A stretch of 64,000 nt of DNA from Chlorocebus sabaeus (lineage: Eukaryota > Chordata > Mammalia > Primates > Cercopithecidae), in contig NC_132911.1 of the NCBI RefSeq assembly GCF_047675955.1, positions 72,139,133 to 72,203,132 on the forward strand, in the 5' to 3' direction. Of this stretch, positions 46,416-57,704 are shown one piece after another. Each line of letters opens with the position of its first letter. Position 1 is the first letter of the stretch. The translations under genes were made by a program, and so were the position numbers. The notes under the pieces are model-generated. The model saw nothing but the letters and a program-made list of their open reading frames with translations, had not been told where the DNA came from and made no database searches.

Positions 46416-47984
46416 TAAAATAAATGTGTTTAAAGAATACAACAAATTCATGTTAATTGAAATAAACATTTATTATGAAACCAGTTTATAAATCTTTCTT
46501 TTATACCTCATGGGTTGCACAGTGAGTTAGATCAGAGTGTGAGATGAAGGAGGGGAGTGGCCATCGGGCAGCAACAGATCTTCAGGTTGGTATCCTCATT
46601 CATTTCTCTGGGTTTTCTAGCATTAAATACTTTTCCTTCTCCACTGCTTACATTTCCTTTTCATGGGAACTGCATTCTTGAATAACGACTAAAACAGGAA
46701 TAGTGTTCTGCACTGTAAATTCGGGAAATGACCAGTTTCCTGTGCCAGAGAAAAATATGTGCTTGAGACTATTATCTATACAATGTACTTTGTACTTCCC
46801 ACTTACCCTTTTCTTTCATTGTGCTGTGTTGTTCAAGTGATCTGATATCAACGTAAATTCCTGACCAGCACAATATGAAGTATTATTATATGGGAGACGT
46901 AATTGTCTACTGGCATCTCTGTATAAATATTTGTATAATATTAAAAATAAGGCAATTTAACAGAGAGCTTTTAAGAAAAAAGTTACAATTATGTTCATGT
47001 AACCTTCTGAACTGCATTTAGAAATCCATTTTGTGTCATGTTTTTCACCAGCTGACACCATGAAACATAATTTTATATGAAATGATACCAGAAAAATTGT
47101 GGGATATATGAAATATCTTTATTTCTTTGTTATAATTCTGAGCCTCGTTAAAAGTTTATTTTCATCTGACATTAAGTTTCTTTACATGTATAATGACTTA
47201 TGATACATAAATACATTTTAATTTAAATTTTGTAAACCTGTCTTATAAATTATTTTTGTTTAAGTGTTCCATTGGTGCCGTAAAGAGATGATAGCACCCA
47301 GAAGAAGGCAGCTTCCAGAGGAATAGTCTTCTTTTCTGAACCTGGCTTTTCTGTAGAGGTCTTGTCAGATGAGGTTGTCATTTTACTTCCAGCCTGTGTG
47401 CTTCTGGTCCATGCCTTGTTCTTGTGACATCTCATTGAAATTAAAGCTGTGGTCTGACCAAACTTCACATGCATTCTTCCATTTTTATTAATACTTTGTG
47501 CTCTAAGTTCTTTCAAGGATTGAAGATATAGACAACAATCCCTATTAGTACCTTAGAGTTTGATCCTTAATAAACTTTTTGTATCTTCTACTCTTTGTGA
47601 ATCTCCAAATTTCTGAAATGGGTGGAAGATAAATGTATGAATAGAGAGATTGACATGTGTACCAAACATCTGGGGGCTAGCCTGGGAATCTGAGCAGAAA
47701 AGATCCACTACATTGTGGAAGATCCAATTGTTAAAAAATAAACAGAATTTTTACCTCAATACCTTGAATTATAATACTTATTCTGATATCAAGGACTTCT
47801 CCAAAAATTAGAGTCTGTTGGATTGATTTACTGTTAATATAGGAGCAGAAAGGAGGAGAAAGGGGCCTTAACTTACCCCTTAGTTCTGTTCTCTCTAGTG
47901 TTAGTAATAATTACCACAGTAGAAGTAATGGGACTATGGCTGTGGATGTAGTAATAGTGGATAGTGATAATAGCCTCAGTGGCA
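46416..47984. other. unassigned intronic sequence with an 88-codon reverse open frame
   Basis: Mostly AT-rich. Positions 47250-47516 on the minus strand hold an 88-codon frame (MKELRAQSINKNGRMHVKFG...), more GC-rich than its neighbourhood, with no recognised homology. Treated as probably non-coding. Confidence 0.4.
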
Positions 47985-48180
47985 AAAATATCAGATAACA
48001 TTTATTGGGCCCTATTTGTGTGCTAGCACTTTGCAAAGTGCTAACTATCATTACCTCTGTGTAATCATCTCCACCTCTCTGTGAGGCACATATGATTATT
48101 AACCTGATTTAATGGGTGAGGAAACTGAGACTTAAAAGCATCTGGTCTCTCATAAATGCTCACCACAGAGCTGAACTCCA
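47985..48180 (-). mobile_element. MIR SINE, antisense
   Basis: TTTATTGGGCCCTATTTGTG, TTTGCAAAGTGCTAACTATC, TGGGTGAGGAAACTGAGACT: reverse MIR, 5' part lost. Confidence 0.8.
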
Positions 48181-49133
48181 CCCTGAGGAGACATCCTGCA
48201 TCTGTATGTGTTTGAGTGGGTATTTCTAGGTGTGTCCGGGGAGGAAGGTGGTGGGTTAATTTTGAAAGCTTCCAAACAGCCCACTATAAACATCATACAC
48301 TTCCTAATCTTCGTTCTTTTTGAAACTGATTTCTCCCTAGGGTTTGGTGCATCCCTGACCATTCAGGAAAGAGACATCAATCACCCAAAACAATACAAGG
48401 AACCCAAGATCTTCATGAATCAAATGATACTTGGAATGAATACACCAATAAGAATTTATTGCCAAGAAGTTACTTTATTTAAAAAAATTAAATAAAGAAT
48501 ATGGAATTGTTTCAATCCCTGAGAAAACTAGCTGTATACATGCCTACCAGAGCTATCTCTAACAAAAGATATCACTTCTAAGAGTAAATATCTCGCTTAA
48601 TTTTAGATTCTCGGGGAACTAAGAGTTAAGTAAAACACACCAATTTTCTTAGGTTTATTTTTAAGTATTTTTGTTTTAGCTTTTTTTTTCTCTGATCATG
48701 GGAGTACATTTTCACTCAAGCACTTCAAGATCAAATGCTATTTTAAAACTTAGAACTCTGGAATGATCAGTATTAAAAATTTATGAGTCAAAAGAACCTT
48801 GACAAAACCTTAAGACTATGGCTGGAAATGGAAATGGCTATGGCTACAGAGATTCCCAAGTCAAAAAAAAAAAAAAAAAAAGTAAAATGGGCTTTGTATT
48901 TAAAAAAATAACAATATTACTATTAGAATACATGGCAATTAACATTCAGCTTTGGTGTACATGATGATAGGGAGTAGTGGTGACTGTGGCAAAATTAAGG
49001 GAACATGTGACTTCTTCAGCTCCAACTTATTCAGGTAGATAGGCCCTGTGTCAATTTTCTCCAAGTGTTTGAAGAGAGGCTGTAATTATTGACTTTTATA
49101 TGAATACTACTATTTTTTAAAAATGTTAGCAAT
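48181..49133. other. unassigned intronic sequence
   Basis: A poly-A of about 19 at 48864-48881. No repeat or exon recognised. Confidence 0.42.
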
Positions 49134-49146
49134 TGAATCAATTTTT

Positions 49147-49422
49147 GTTTGTTTGTTTGTTTTGGAGACGGGGTCTTGCTCTGTGCCCCAGGCTGGAGTG
49201 CAGTGGCGTGATCTCGGCTCACTGCAAGCTCCGCCTCCCGGGTTCACGCCATTCTCCTGCCTCAGCCTCCCGAGTGGCTGGGACTACAGGCACCCCCCAC
49301 CACACCCGGCTGATTTTTTTGTATTTTTGTTAGAGACGGGGTTTCACCATGGTCTCGATCACTTGACCTCCTGATCTGCCCAAAAGTGCTGGGATTACAG
49401 GCGTGAGCCATTGCGCCAGGCC
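49147..49422 (-). mobile_element. AluY-like, antisense, internally deleted
   Basis: Reverse Alu with a (GTTT)n tail. The segment around 49347-49385 lacks part of the left monomer (GGTCTCGATC directly after CACCATG, and CTGCCC joined to AAAAGTGCTGGG). TGAATCAATTTTTG at 49134 and TGAATCAATGTTTT at 49423 form the target-site duplication. Confidence 0.92.
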
Positions 49423-49436
49423 TGAATCAATGTTTT

Positions 49437-50829
49437 AACCACATAGTGCTGTGTTAAAATCTACCTGTACTCCTGTACTGCTTTCGAACTCTGCTTTAGA
49501 CCAACTCATTGCTTTAGGCCAATGGAAGCAAAATATCCTGCTAAAATAATAATTTTATAGGCTGAGGTGTGAGATGAGTTTGTGGGACTCAAGACTGCAG
49601 AAACAAACTGGAAGTTAAACGCAACAACAAAATTAAACATTTAAGAAATTAACAAAAAAACACACTTAAGAAAAGGTGGCATTTATTATAGTATTTCACT
49701 GCAGCCATCTCACTAACTTTCACCTTTGATTTTAGTAATTTTATGCGTAACTGTAATTCTATCAATAACGGTCCTGATTTCTGTTTCATCTTCTGTTCAG
49801 TTTTACTCTTGACTGTCCTGTCACCCAAGTATTAAATATCTTCACAACTCTGTGCCTTGTATGTAATGTACCCATCATATGCTGACAAATGATGAATTAT
49901 TTCCCCTGAACATTCCTGAAGAACGCAGTTCTTTCATATTTGTTTTTTGTCATATTGAGGTCAAATAGAATACACTATAACAATGTGGTAGTTATCTTCA
50001 CATCTTGGTCAAGTTCCAGCCAAGGGAGGTTTTTATTTTTATTTTTTGATTTGGATGGTATAATGAAAAATTATCTTCACCTAAGCTCTGAGATGATAGT
50101 GATATTCATTTTGAATTAATAATTGGTCTGAAAAAGAGTAAAACATCTTTTGGTGGGAAATTGAGCAGATACTAGACTCTCAATAACTGACACAAAAAAT
50201 CCTTTTGTTTCTGAATCGCAAGGAAACAGCAACAATCAAGAGGCTTTCACTGGGGATTTAGACATGCTGTTTGGGAATCACTGCAATCTCTTTAGGCATT
50301 TAAGTAATCCAGGTGTGGGATATTTTAAAGATTTGTAGAGTGATAGATGCCCACGAGGCTGAGTCTTAGACACTACTGAACTACTAACAAGTGATTTATT
50401 ATTCTGTAAGTTTCTGGAGTTTTGTGTGGATTGAATGTTGTCATGGAAGTTTAGGGACAAACCACGATCTATTTCAAAGATGGAAAGATGCTGCTCATAC
50501 TCTGTAGGAACAAAGTAACATCATTTTATAATTATCGTTCATTGTATCCAAGTGGGAAAGAGATTACTAGATATCCTGTGAGCACAGGACAGTCCTTCAC
50601 TACAAAGGTTTTAATTTAAATAAAGGTTTAATCTAGCTCCAAATGTCAATAATATCAAGACTGGTAAACCACATCATATGGTGATAGAAGAGGAAAAGAT
50701 TATGTGCTATCCTATATTCCAAGTTGTTAATGAATATTTGGGAAGTTAATACACTAGGGAAATTAATGGAATGCAGTCTGGTGGTCTTCATAAATGAAAA
50801 CCATTGAGTTAAGAACAAAAGTCGTCAGT
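49437..50829. other. unassigned intronic sequence
   Basis: No repeat or exon recognised, apart from a short L2-like TTAAGTAATCCAGGTGTGGG at about 50300. Confidence 0.42.
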
Positions 50830-50980
50830 CTTTGCAGAAGTTTATTGAGCACTTACCAAGTGTCAGATGTTGCTGTAGGTGCTGGGGATATCCCAGGGGA
50901 CAAAGCCGATAGGCTCTGTGTTCATGAAGCTCCCATCCAAATGTGGAAGATAGACAGTAAACAAATATATAAAATGATCC
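50830..50980 (-). mobile_element. L2 3' end, antisense
   Basis: GAAGTTTATTGAGCACTTAC, AGGTGCTGGGGATATCCCAG, TCATGAAGCTCCCATCC, ACAGTAAACAAATAT: reversed L2 terminus. Confidence 0.82.
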
Positions 50981-50989
50981 TGTCCTTGT

Positions 50990-51310
50990 GCCTTTTGTCT
51001 TCCCCGTCTCCACACTGTCTCCAATGGACTAGGGCTGGTCATTTCTTCTCTCTATATATGCTTTACCTGAGTTACATCTTTGTGCCAGTGACAATCAGGG
51101 CTTTTTACTGTAAGCCCTGATCCCTCCCTTAGAACTTCACGTTGGAATGGCTAACCCCCTACTCATGATCTCCACACTGGCGCCCAATAGAAATCTGAGA
51201 CCCAACAGGTCCAGAACAAACTCTGACTCTCCCACCCCAAAACCTTCTTCACTTTCAGTCTTCTCCATTCCAATGATGCCAATACCAACCAGGTGTTCAT
51301 GCAAACCCAA
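50990..51310 (+). mobile_element. L2 ORF2 fragment, sense
   Basis: TGGAATGGCTAACCCCCTAC, TCATGATCTCCACACTGGCG, CTGAGACCCAACAGGTCCAG and the following ACAAACTCTGACTCTCCC fit L2 with moderate divergence. It lies opposite the adjacent L2 end. Confidence 0.55.
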
Positions 51311-52530
51311 ATGACAAACTTCTTTCGTTTATTAGGACCAGACAAAGCCCTTATCTTCCAAAGAACGGTGATGTGATAATATTGTTTTAAGTTAAAGGGT
51401 AAAAGGAAAATATTTACCCTTATTGTTTTTTTCTCGTTTCTTTTCATGAAATTAATACAGTCTTTTTTCCTGCAATGGTGGGGTCCCTCTTAAATTTTTC
51501 CTATTTCACTTTTATATACACAATTTGTCTATCTGTATCCATATTAAATAGCCAAATCTTTAAGGTGACAGGGTGCTGCTAAATAGTCTACATTCAGGAT
51601 TTTGAATGTAGAATATTTGTTGGAGTAATAAGGTTTAGTGCTGTATGATACGAAATTCAGATTGGCATTGGGTATCTAGAATTAAAAGTATAAATTGTTA
51701 AAATCTGCAGGACTTTTGAGAGTGATCTGTGTGTGCCTGGACTGATGAAAAGAGTGGAAAGGGCAAAAATATGTTGAAAGAAATCATTTTGTATGTTGAA
51801 ATCATAACATAGGAAAATGCATTCTGAGAATGAAGCCCATGGTGAGCTTTGCTTTACTTTTCAACTAGCAACAGCACAAATGGGCAGACACGGATAAGGG
51901 AGATTGCTGTCATCTTCCTATTTCATCTAAATGAGTTTCTTCCTTTTGATTCTTGATAGCAAATTGGTGACATTTTTAGCTTTATTAAACTTTAATTGGT
52001 GGATAATATTTATCATATGCATTTACCAAAAATACAAGATAATATGGAGCAAGTTAAAGAGAAAATAAAGAGTACTCTGGGAAAACGTTCATGACTAGAG
52101 TGAAATCTAGAAATATTTTTCGTGGAGCCATTGTTAGAGGAATGCTGGTGAACAGAGCACATGCTCACACACGTGCAAGCTGAAAGGTCCTCCGAGGGGG
52201 ATCTACGAGAGCTTCACTTCCTCTGAACGCAACTTAGCCTGTCTTTGACTCATCTGTGTTGTGTATGCATCTCCCTACCCTTCAGAGATTATTGCGACCA
52301 GTTAAATGCAGCCTTGACTGTGATTTTCATGGGTGGGAGGCGTGTCCTCTGCAGGGTACCAGCATTCCAAGTTGTTGGGTGAGAGTATGTTGTATAGAAA
52401 CAACTGCTGTTTGACATTGAGTTAAAAGTCAAAGTGAAACAAGTAAATCCGATATTCCTATTAAGACTCATTTATTTCTCAAAGTCTGCTTTTTTTTTTT
52501 TTAGTCTTTGAAAGAATAAACATAAAGAAA
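51311..52530. other. unassigned intronic sequence
   Basis: No repeat or exon recognised. Confidence 0.42.
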
Positions 52531-52534
52531 TGTT

Positions 52535-52705
52535 CATCAGAAGATGATCTCTGGACCAACTACATCAGAATCACCTAGAGGTCCTGCTCAAAATGCAGAT
52601 TTCTGGGTCCTAAATTAATCTGCTGAATCAGACCTCTGGGGATAGGAATCTGCATTTGGAGGAAACTCTCCAAGTCTTAAACACAAGAAAAAATTTGAAA
52701 CCCAC
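52535..52705 (+). mobile_element. MER20/MER5-like hAT-Charlie element
   Basis: GATCTCTGGACCAACTACAT, CAGAATCACCTAGAGGTCCT, AAATGCAGATTTCTGGGTCC, GAATCAGACCTCTGGGGATA, AATCTGCATTTGGA: hAT non-autonomous element wording. Confidence 0.75.
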
Positions 52706-53569
52706 TAGCATAAAAAGCTATTTTCCACAGCTCGATTTCAAATATATGTGTGTCAAGATGAATATTATCTGATTCTGATGAAATTTTGGACAAGTGGGAA
52801 TGAATGCAGAGATAAAACAATGTATAGAATCCTTCATGTATTTTTGTGACTAGGCTACTGATGCTTCTTTGATTGATATAAGGAGGATTAAATGTGCCAA
52901 TTAACAGAGTCTGAAAGGGCACTATAGATACTGGTTGTTAAAGGGTGATTTTGAAATTACCTATTTATTCCTAGCTTTAGGAAGGAAGATTTAAACCTCT
53001 TAGGTTTTAATGATTTAACCTCTTAAGTTTTCATGAATTTGCGTTCTCAGCAAACATCTAAAATCTGCCTTCACTGTTGTATAAAATGAGGACCTTGGGA
53101 AAAAGAAATACTTGGTCAGAAATGCTAACAAGTTCCAGATTTCCTTTCATATACAGTTAAACAAAAAGTTCCATATTGTCACGGAGAATAAGAAGATAAA
53201 AAATCAGATAAAGACATGGTTTACTTTCTTAGTTTGTATGTTCCCTTCTAACTCATATTTTGATTCATTGTTACTGCTTCCTCACTTTAATTTATCCATT
53301 TCAGCATGTGACTGAGTTCAGTTTATGAAGAAAAGGTTTATAAATGTAGAGGTGAAGTTTAAGCTTTGCTTGCACGAGAGGTTACCTGTTTACTATGTGG
53401 TCAATACGAAATGTAAACTATGTAAACTAGGCAAATAAACCACCATGTTATTTTAAGAGTAAATGGAATGATATAAAGAACATTTTTGCAATGAGTATGT
53501 GGAAAATATTCAAGAAAAACAAAACTAAAGCAAAAAATTAAACATAATAATACTAATAACCTGAGCACT
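52706..53569. other. unassigned intronic sequence
   Basis: No repeat or exon recognised. Confidence 0.42.
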
Positions 53570-53586
53570 TAAAGTTAGAAAATTCT

Positions 53587-53886
53587 TTCTTTTTTTTTTT
53601 TTTTGAGGCGGAGCCTCGCTCTGTCGCCCAGGCTGGAGTGCAGTGGCCGGATCTCAGCTCACTGCAAGCTCCGCCTCCCGGGTTCCCGCCATTCTCCTGC
53701 CTCAGCCTCCCGAGTAGCTGGGACTACAGGCGCCCACCACCTCGCCCAGCTAGATTTTTGTATTTTTTAGTAGAGACGGGGTTTCACCGTGTTAACCAGG
53801 ATGGTCTTGATCTCCTGACCTCGTGATCCACCCGTCTCGGCCTCCCAAAGTGCTGGGATTACAGGCTTGAACCACCGCGCCTGGCC
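53587..53886 (-). mobile_element. AluY, Old World monkey type, antisense
   Basis: Reverse full-length Alu with GCAGTGGCCGGATCTCAGCT, CACCACCTCGCCCAGC and ACAGGCTTGAACCACC. A perfect 17-bp duplication (TAAAGTTAGAAAATTCT) lies at 53570-53586 and 53887-53903. Low divergence plus intact duplications mark a recent insertion. Confidence 0.95.
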
Positions 53887-54239
53887 TAAAGTTAGAAAAT
53901 TCTAATTTTTTTCACCAATTATCATTCATTTTAGATAAGAGTTCAAAAATTATGTCACTTGTTCCCAATAGACAAATTGGAGTGACATCCAATACATATT
54001 CATTTTACTTATTTCCGCAGATGTTGAAGAATTGAGGCTGTTCCTTCTGCTCTGACATGGTAGTTACAGAATCTGAAACATGAACTGGTTGAATCAGGAA
54101 TAAATGTGGTTCTGAAGTTCATGCTAGGAGTGAGATCTTGTGGCTCATTTGGTTTATTTTAAATAGTCTTGTTCCTCTTTTGATATAAGTTATAACATGC
54201 TTATAGCTAAAAACTACAGAAATTAGAAAGTGTACAAAG

Positions 54240-54677
54240 GTCAATTTCCTATTACCTAACGTGAACTACCCATTGCATTTTGGGAAATGCCACTTGCTGT
54301 TTTCTCAATATTATCACACACTGATATTATCCATTTGTATATCTGTATATATTCATATGCATCTGCATATATGTATGTATATAGCAAATATGCCACTTAA
54401 TTTTTTTCAACAGACAACATTTTATAGACATCTGTCATATACACATGTACGTGTATATATAGTTTTTATCACATTCCATTTATGATTGCACTTTTGCTAT
54501 AGTAGTCTATAATTTGAATATATCATAATATGTTTAATGACTCTTTTATTGATGGTCATTTAGATTGTTTCCAATTTTTCCACTTTGGTAATAAATACAA
54601 TGAATCCCCTTGTTTGAATATTTTTCATAGAACAAAGTCCTAGAAGTAGTATTGCTGGGTCAAGAAAATGCCCATTT
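54240..54677 (-). mobile_element. L1M 3'-end relic, antisense (part 1)
   Basis: TGACTCTTTTATTGATGGTC, ATTTAGATTGTTTCCAATTT, AGTCCTAGAAGTAGTATTGC, TGGGTCAAGAAAATGCCC match reversed old L1 3' end. Contains TATG-rich simple sequence at 54335-54385. Confidence 0.7.
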
Positions 54678-54980
54678 GTTTTTATTTTTATCTTTTGAGA
54701 AAGGATCTTACTCTGTCACCCAAGCTGGAGTACAGTGGTGAGTGTGATCATGGCTCCCTGCAGCCTCAAACTCCTGGGCTCAAGTGATCCTCCCATCTCA
54801 GCCTCTTAAGTAACTAGGACTACAGGTGTGCGCCACCACACCTAGCAAACTTTAACAATCTTTGTAAAGACAAGGTCTTGCTGTGTTGCCGAGGCTGACC
54901 TCAGACTCCTGGTCTTAAGGTATCCTGCCTGGGACTCCCAAAGCGCTAGGATTATAGATGTGAGCCACCCTACTGGCTGG
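54678..54980 (-). mobile_element. AluJ, antisense, inside L1M relic
   Basis: Old reverse Alu; AAATGCCCATTT (54666-54677) and AAATACCCATTT (54981-54992) are the target-site duplications. Confidence 0.93.
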
Positions 54981-54992
54981 AAATACCCATTT

Positions 54993-55070
54993 AAAATTTT
55001 GAAATATAATGTCAAGTTGCCCTCTGAAATGTTGTTCCATTTTATACTCTTCTTAGCCATGTCCTGAGGG
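54993..55070 (-). mobile_element. L1M relic, antisense (part 2)
   Basis: AAAATTTTGAAATATAATGT, CAAGTTGCCCTCTGAAATGT, TTGTTCCATTTTATACTC continue the L1 after the Alu. Confidence 0.7.
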
Positions 55071-55434
55071 TGATAATAGATGGTATCTTGAGGACATAAA
55101 CCAAATTTGCTAGATGGAAATTCTTTTCTCCTTTTTCTCCCCTAAACTTTCTTTTTTGAGGCTCAATATAATGAAATTATTCTACTCATATTTTTCTTTG
55201 TGAAAATAATAGTCTATTTAGCCATTGGTCAAAACTTAATGACCACTGAGAAGAGTCCAAATCTTTGAATTACTAAAGGGCTTATTTGCCTACCATAGAG
55301 GTATGGAGAGCCCAGACCTGAACCCAGAAATTTAAATTCTGGCTTCTTAAAAGGCTGGGGGTGGGCAATAGAGGGGAAAGGAAATTCTTTCATTCCTTCT
55401 TAAAGTGTCTTCCTGGGAATCAGTGGCAGGGATG

Positions 55435-55436
<2 letters not shown>

Positions 55437-55485
<49 letters not shown>

Positions 55486-55580
55486 CTATCTATCTTTCTA
55501 TCTATCTATCTATCTATAATCTATTTTATCAATCAGTCACTCAACCTACATACCTATCTTCTATCTATTTATCTATCTCT
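55437..55580. repeat. compound (TC)n-(TATC)n microsatellite upstream of exon 2
   Basis: About 20 TC dinucleotides (55439-55481), TG, then TATC units with interruptions to 55516, and a second TATC cluster at 55557-55578. It ends about 400 bp before PREX2 exon 2. It is fully pyrimidine-rich on the coding strand. Confidence 0.97.
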
Positions 55581-55981
55581 AATTTCAAAGAGGATCACTT
55601 CAGAATCTCTGGCCCTTTTGTTGTTTTATTAGAAATGCCATTTTCCATTAAATTTTGGTCTTCTTGTGCTTTACAAGTCTTAGAAGTTTAGGAAATATCT
55701 GACTCTAAATGCTTACTTCACAAATTTGAGATCCTGGTGGATAAATTTAATTTACATATACTTGATGATTTCTGGCCCTATCCCAACATTGTAAAGGAAG
55801 TGTAATTCCCAGATAGGAGCAGCAATGCACAAGGGTTTCTGTGTTACAACAAAACAATTATACTCAACAAATTGATTTTTACACTTTGGTTTGTTGTAAA
55901 AAAATTAGTTTAATTCTGCTCAACACCCAGTCATTTTATTAACCTAATGTTAACTTCATAATGTCTTCTTGTTTCATGCAG
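55581..55981. other. intron 1 sequence flanking exon 2
   Basis: No repeat recognised. It contains the pyrimidine-rich acceptor region (TTAACTTCATAATGTCTTCT) before exon 2, with TTAACCTAAT just upstream as a possible branch-point context. Confidence 0.5.
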
Positions 55982-56053
55982 GCATTCTTACACCGAATGA
56001 ACCAGTGTGCAGCATCAAAAGTTGACAAAAATGTGACAGAGGAAACAGTGAAG
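55982..56053 (+). CDS. PREX2: PREX2 coding exon 2 (DH domain, N-terminal part)
   Basis: This 72-bp exon encodes 24 residues beginning AFLHRMNQCAASK and ending EETVK, which I recognise as P-Rex2 residues of roughly 48-71. P-Rex2 is a large cytosolic Dbl-family exchange factor (DH-PH, two DEP, two PDZ, C-terminal phosphatase-like region). It activates Rac downstream of PIP3 and G-beta-gamma, and it also binds and inhibits PTEN. This segment lies in the first part of the DH domain, after the first conserved helix encoded by exon 1. Seen here: acceptor CATGCAG ending at 55981; strong donor AAG|GTGAGG at 56053/56054; whole codons at both ends (phase 0/0). The frame stays open 48 codons past the donor to a TAA at 56198. 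The exon number assumes the usual one-exon start of the gene. Confidence 0.93.
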
Positions 56054-56346
56054 GTGAGGAGGTACAATTGGCCCCAACCTGAGCACGAGTTTCCTACAGA
56101 TAAATTTTGCTGGTGCCATGGTACTTTACGGTACTTCACAGCCCTTCAGTTGATCGACAGTTCCACTACAAGTTGCTGTGCCCGTCAGTTGTATTGGTAA
56201 TAATTTTAAAAAGGAGAAACAGGGCTTAGGAAAAGAGATGGGAGATTAAGAGGATGACAGAGAAGTCATAGAGTTTTTTTTTTTTTTTTTTTTTTAACCA
56301 AGGCCTTGGTAACATTTGGGCAGAGGAAGAAAAATAAATTGGAGGT

Positions 56347-56640
56347 GGCCGGGTGTGGTGGCTTACGCCTGTAATCCCAGCACTTCGGGAGGCCAAGGTG
56401 GGAGGATCACACAAGGTCAGGAGTTCAAAACCAGCCTGACCAACATGGAGAAACCCTGTCTCTACTAAAAATACAAAATTAGCCAGCCGTGGTGGCGCAT
56501 GCCTATAATCCTAGCTACTCTGGAGGCTGAGGCAGGAGAATCGCTTGAACCCAGGAGGCGGAGGTGGTGATGAGCTGAGATTGCGCCATTGCATTCCAGC
56601 CTGGGCAACAAGAGTGAGACTCTGTCTCTAAATAAATAAA
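56347..56640 (+). mobile_element. AluS, sense, in intron 2
   Basis: Starts GGCCGGGTGTGGTGGCTTAC and has both monomers and an (AAAT)n tail. Flanked by AAATAAATTGGAGG (before) and AAATAAATAGGAGG (after). Confidence 0.93.
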
Positions 56641-57079
56641 TAAATAGGAGGCTAAGAACCTCAATGTCTTTGAGAAGGAGGGAACTGAGCCATATAAGAG
56701 GATTGTTAGAGGTGGCTCAGGAAGGCAGGATGTGGGCAAACATGACTTCCAGTCTCTGTGATCACTAAAGAACAAAAGATTTCAATGGTTCACTCCACAT
56801 AATATCCTTAATTCAGAAACAGATGTATAATTGTTTCTTTTAAACTGCAAGGAAGGAAAATTGTGAACAGTTTTGAAAAAAAAAAGATGGTGAATGAAAA
56901 TTAATTATACTATAATGATTATTCATTTAAATTTTATGTACTATTCCTGATATTTATGATGCTAACTTACTGTTTTATTTTGCTGGAAATACAGAACATT
57001 CTAAGGATTTTTAAAGGTTCTTCTGACTCTATTTCCCCATGAGTAAAATGCCTAACTTTTAACTTTTCCTCCCAGGAGA

Positions 57080-57530
57080 ATATTTTAGTTAGCTTGCTTT
57101 TGATTGTAAGCTGAAGAAACCTCTTACTCAAATTGAATTGAAGACACTTTGGCTTACATGTCCTCCAGACAGAGGAGAAGGTTTAGCACCTGTGACCCAG
57201 AGAGGCCAGCAAGGTCGCTACATCCTCTCCAGCTAATCACTGCCACCCAGGTTATCAGCTTTGTGCTCAAGCTGGCTCTTCCTGTGGCTGCAGAATGACT
57301 CTGCAAGCTGTCCCAGGTTTTACTTCTACATGTGGCACCTTCCAGAGGGTAAAGAGGACTGTCCATTCTGGTGTGCCCTTCTTAGGAGCGTAGATGCCTT
57401 TCCCAGAAAAGCCTGCTGGTAACTCTGCTGGTTTCCATGCAGCCCAGCCTTGAGAAGGGAGTGGGATACCTGGCTTGGATTGGGCAACCGAGGCCTTGCC
57501 TTGAGAGCCAGCCATGGGCTCATGGTTCCC
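57080..57530. other. possible old interspersed repeat in intron 2
   Basis: CTCAAATTGAATTGAAGACA, TTGGCTTACATGTCCTCCAG, TCTTCCTGTGGCTGCAGAAT, ACCTGGCTTGGATTGGGCAA resemble in order a common ancient mammalian repeat that I cannot name. GC-rich compared with the rest of the intron. Confidence 0.4.
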
Positions 57531-57704
57531 AGAGTTGTGTCAGCGGCGTGGAGGGGACGTCCAGACAAAATTGAGGCTCTGCTGGCAAGGTGGGAAGAAG
57601 GCATGGATGTGCAGTTTTCGGGTTGGAGACGGAATACTATGCTATCATAGACTTAAAAAAATTGCTTCACTACTGAGCTTACTTACACATTTGTTTATTT
57701 ACAG

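Larger units (their letters stand above)
1..55981 (+). other. PREX2: PREX2 intron 1 (3' portion), inferred
   Basis: This is inferred to be the downstream part of the intron before the second coding exon. It ends in a good acceptor: a pyrimidine-rich stretch, then CATGCAG at 55975-55981. No coding sequence for the upstream part of the protein (N-terminus and first helix of the DH domain, including its TERDYV-type motif) was found, and no CpG-rich promoter. Exon 1 must therefore lie left of the window. The interval is intronic sequence full of interspersed repeats, listed separately. An unrecognised non-coding RNA gene or alternative first exon cannot be excluded by eye. Confidence 0.8.
56054..57704 (+). 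other. PREX2: PREX2 intron 2
   Basis: A 1651-bp intron with donor GTGAGG and acceptor TTTATTTACAG. It contains a poly-T run at 56275-56296, one sense-oriented AluS at 56347-56640, and a possible old repeat at 57080-57530. Phase 0. Confidence 0.9.

Noticed and set aside
1..55981. Search for exon 1, a promoter or a CpG island of PREX2
   Set aside because: No sequence encoding the N-terminus and no CpG-dense block was found; exon 1 is presumed to lie left of the window.
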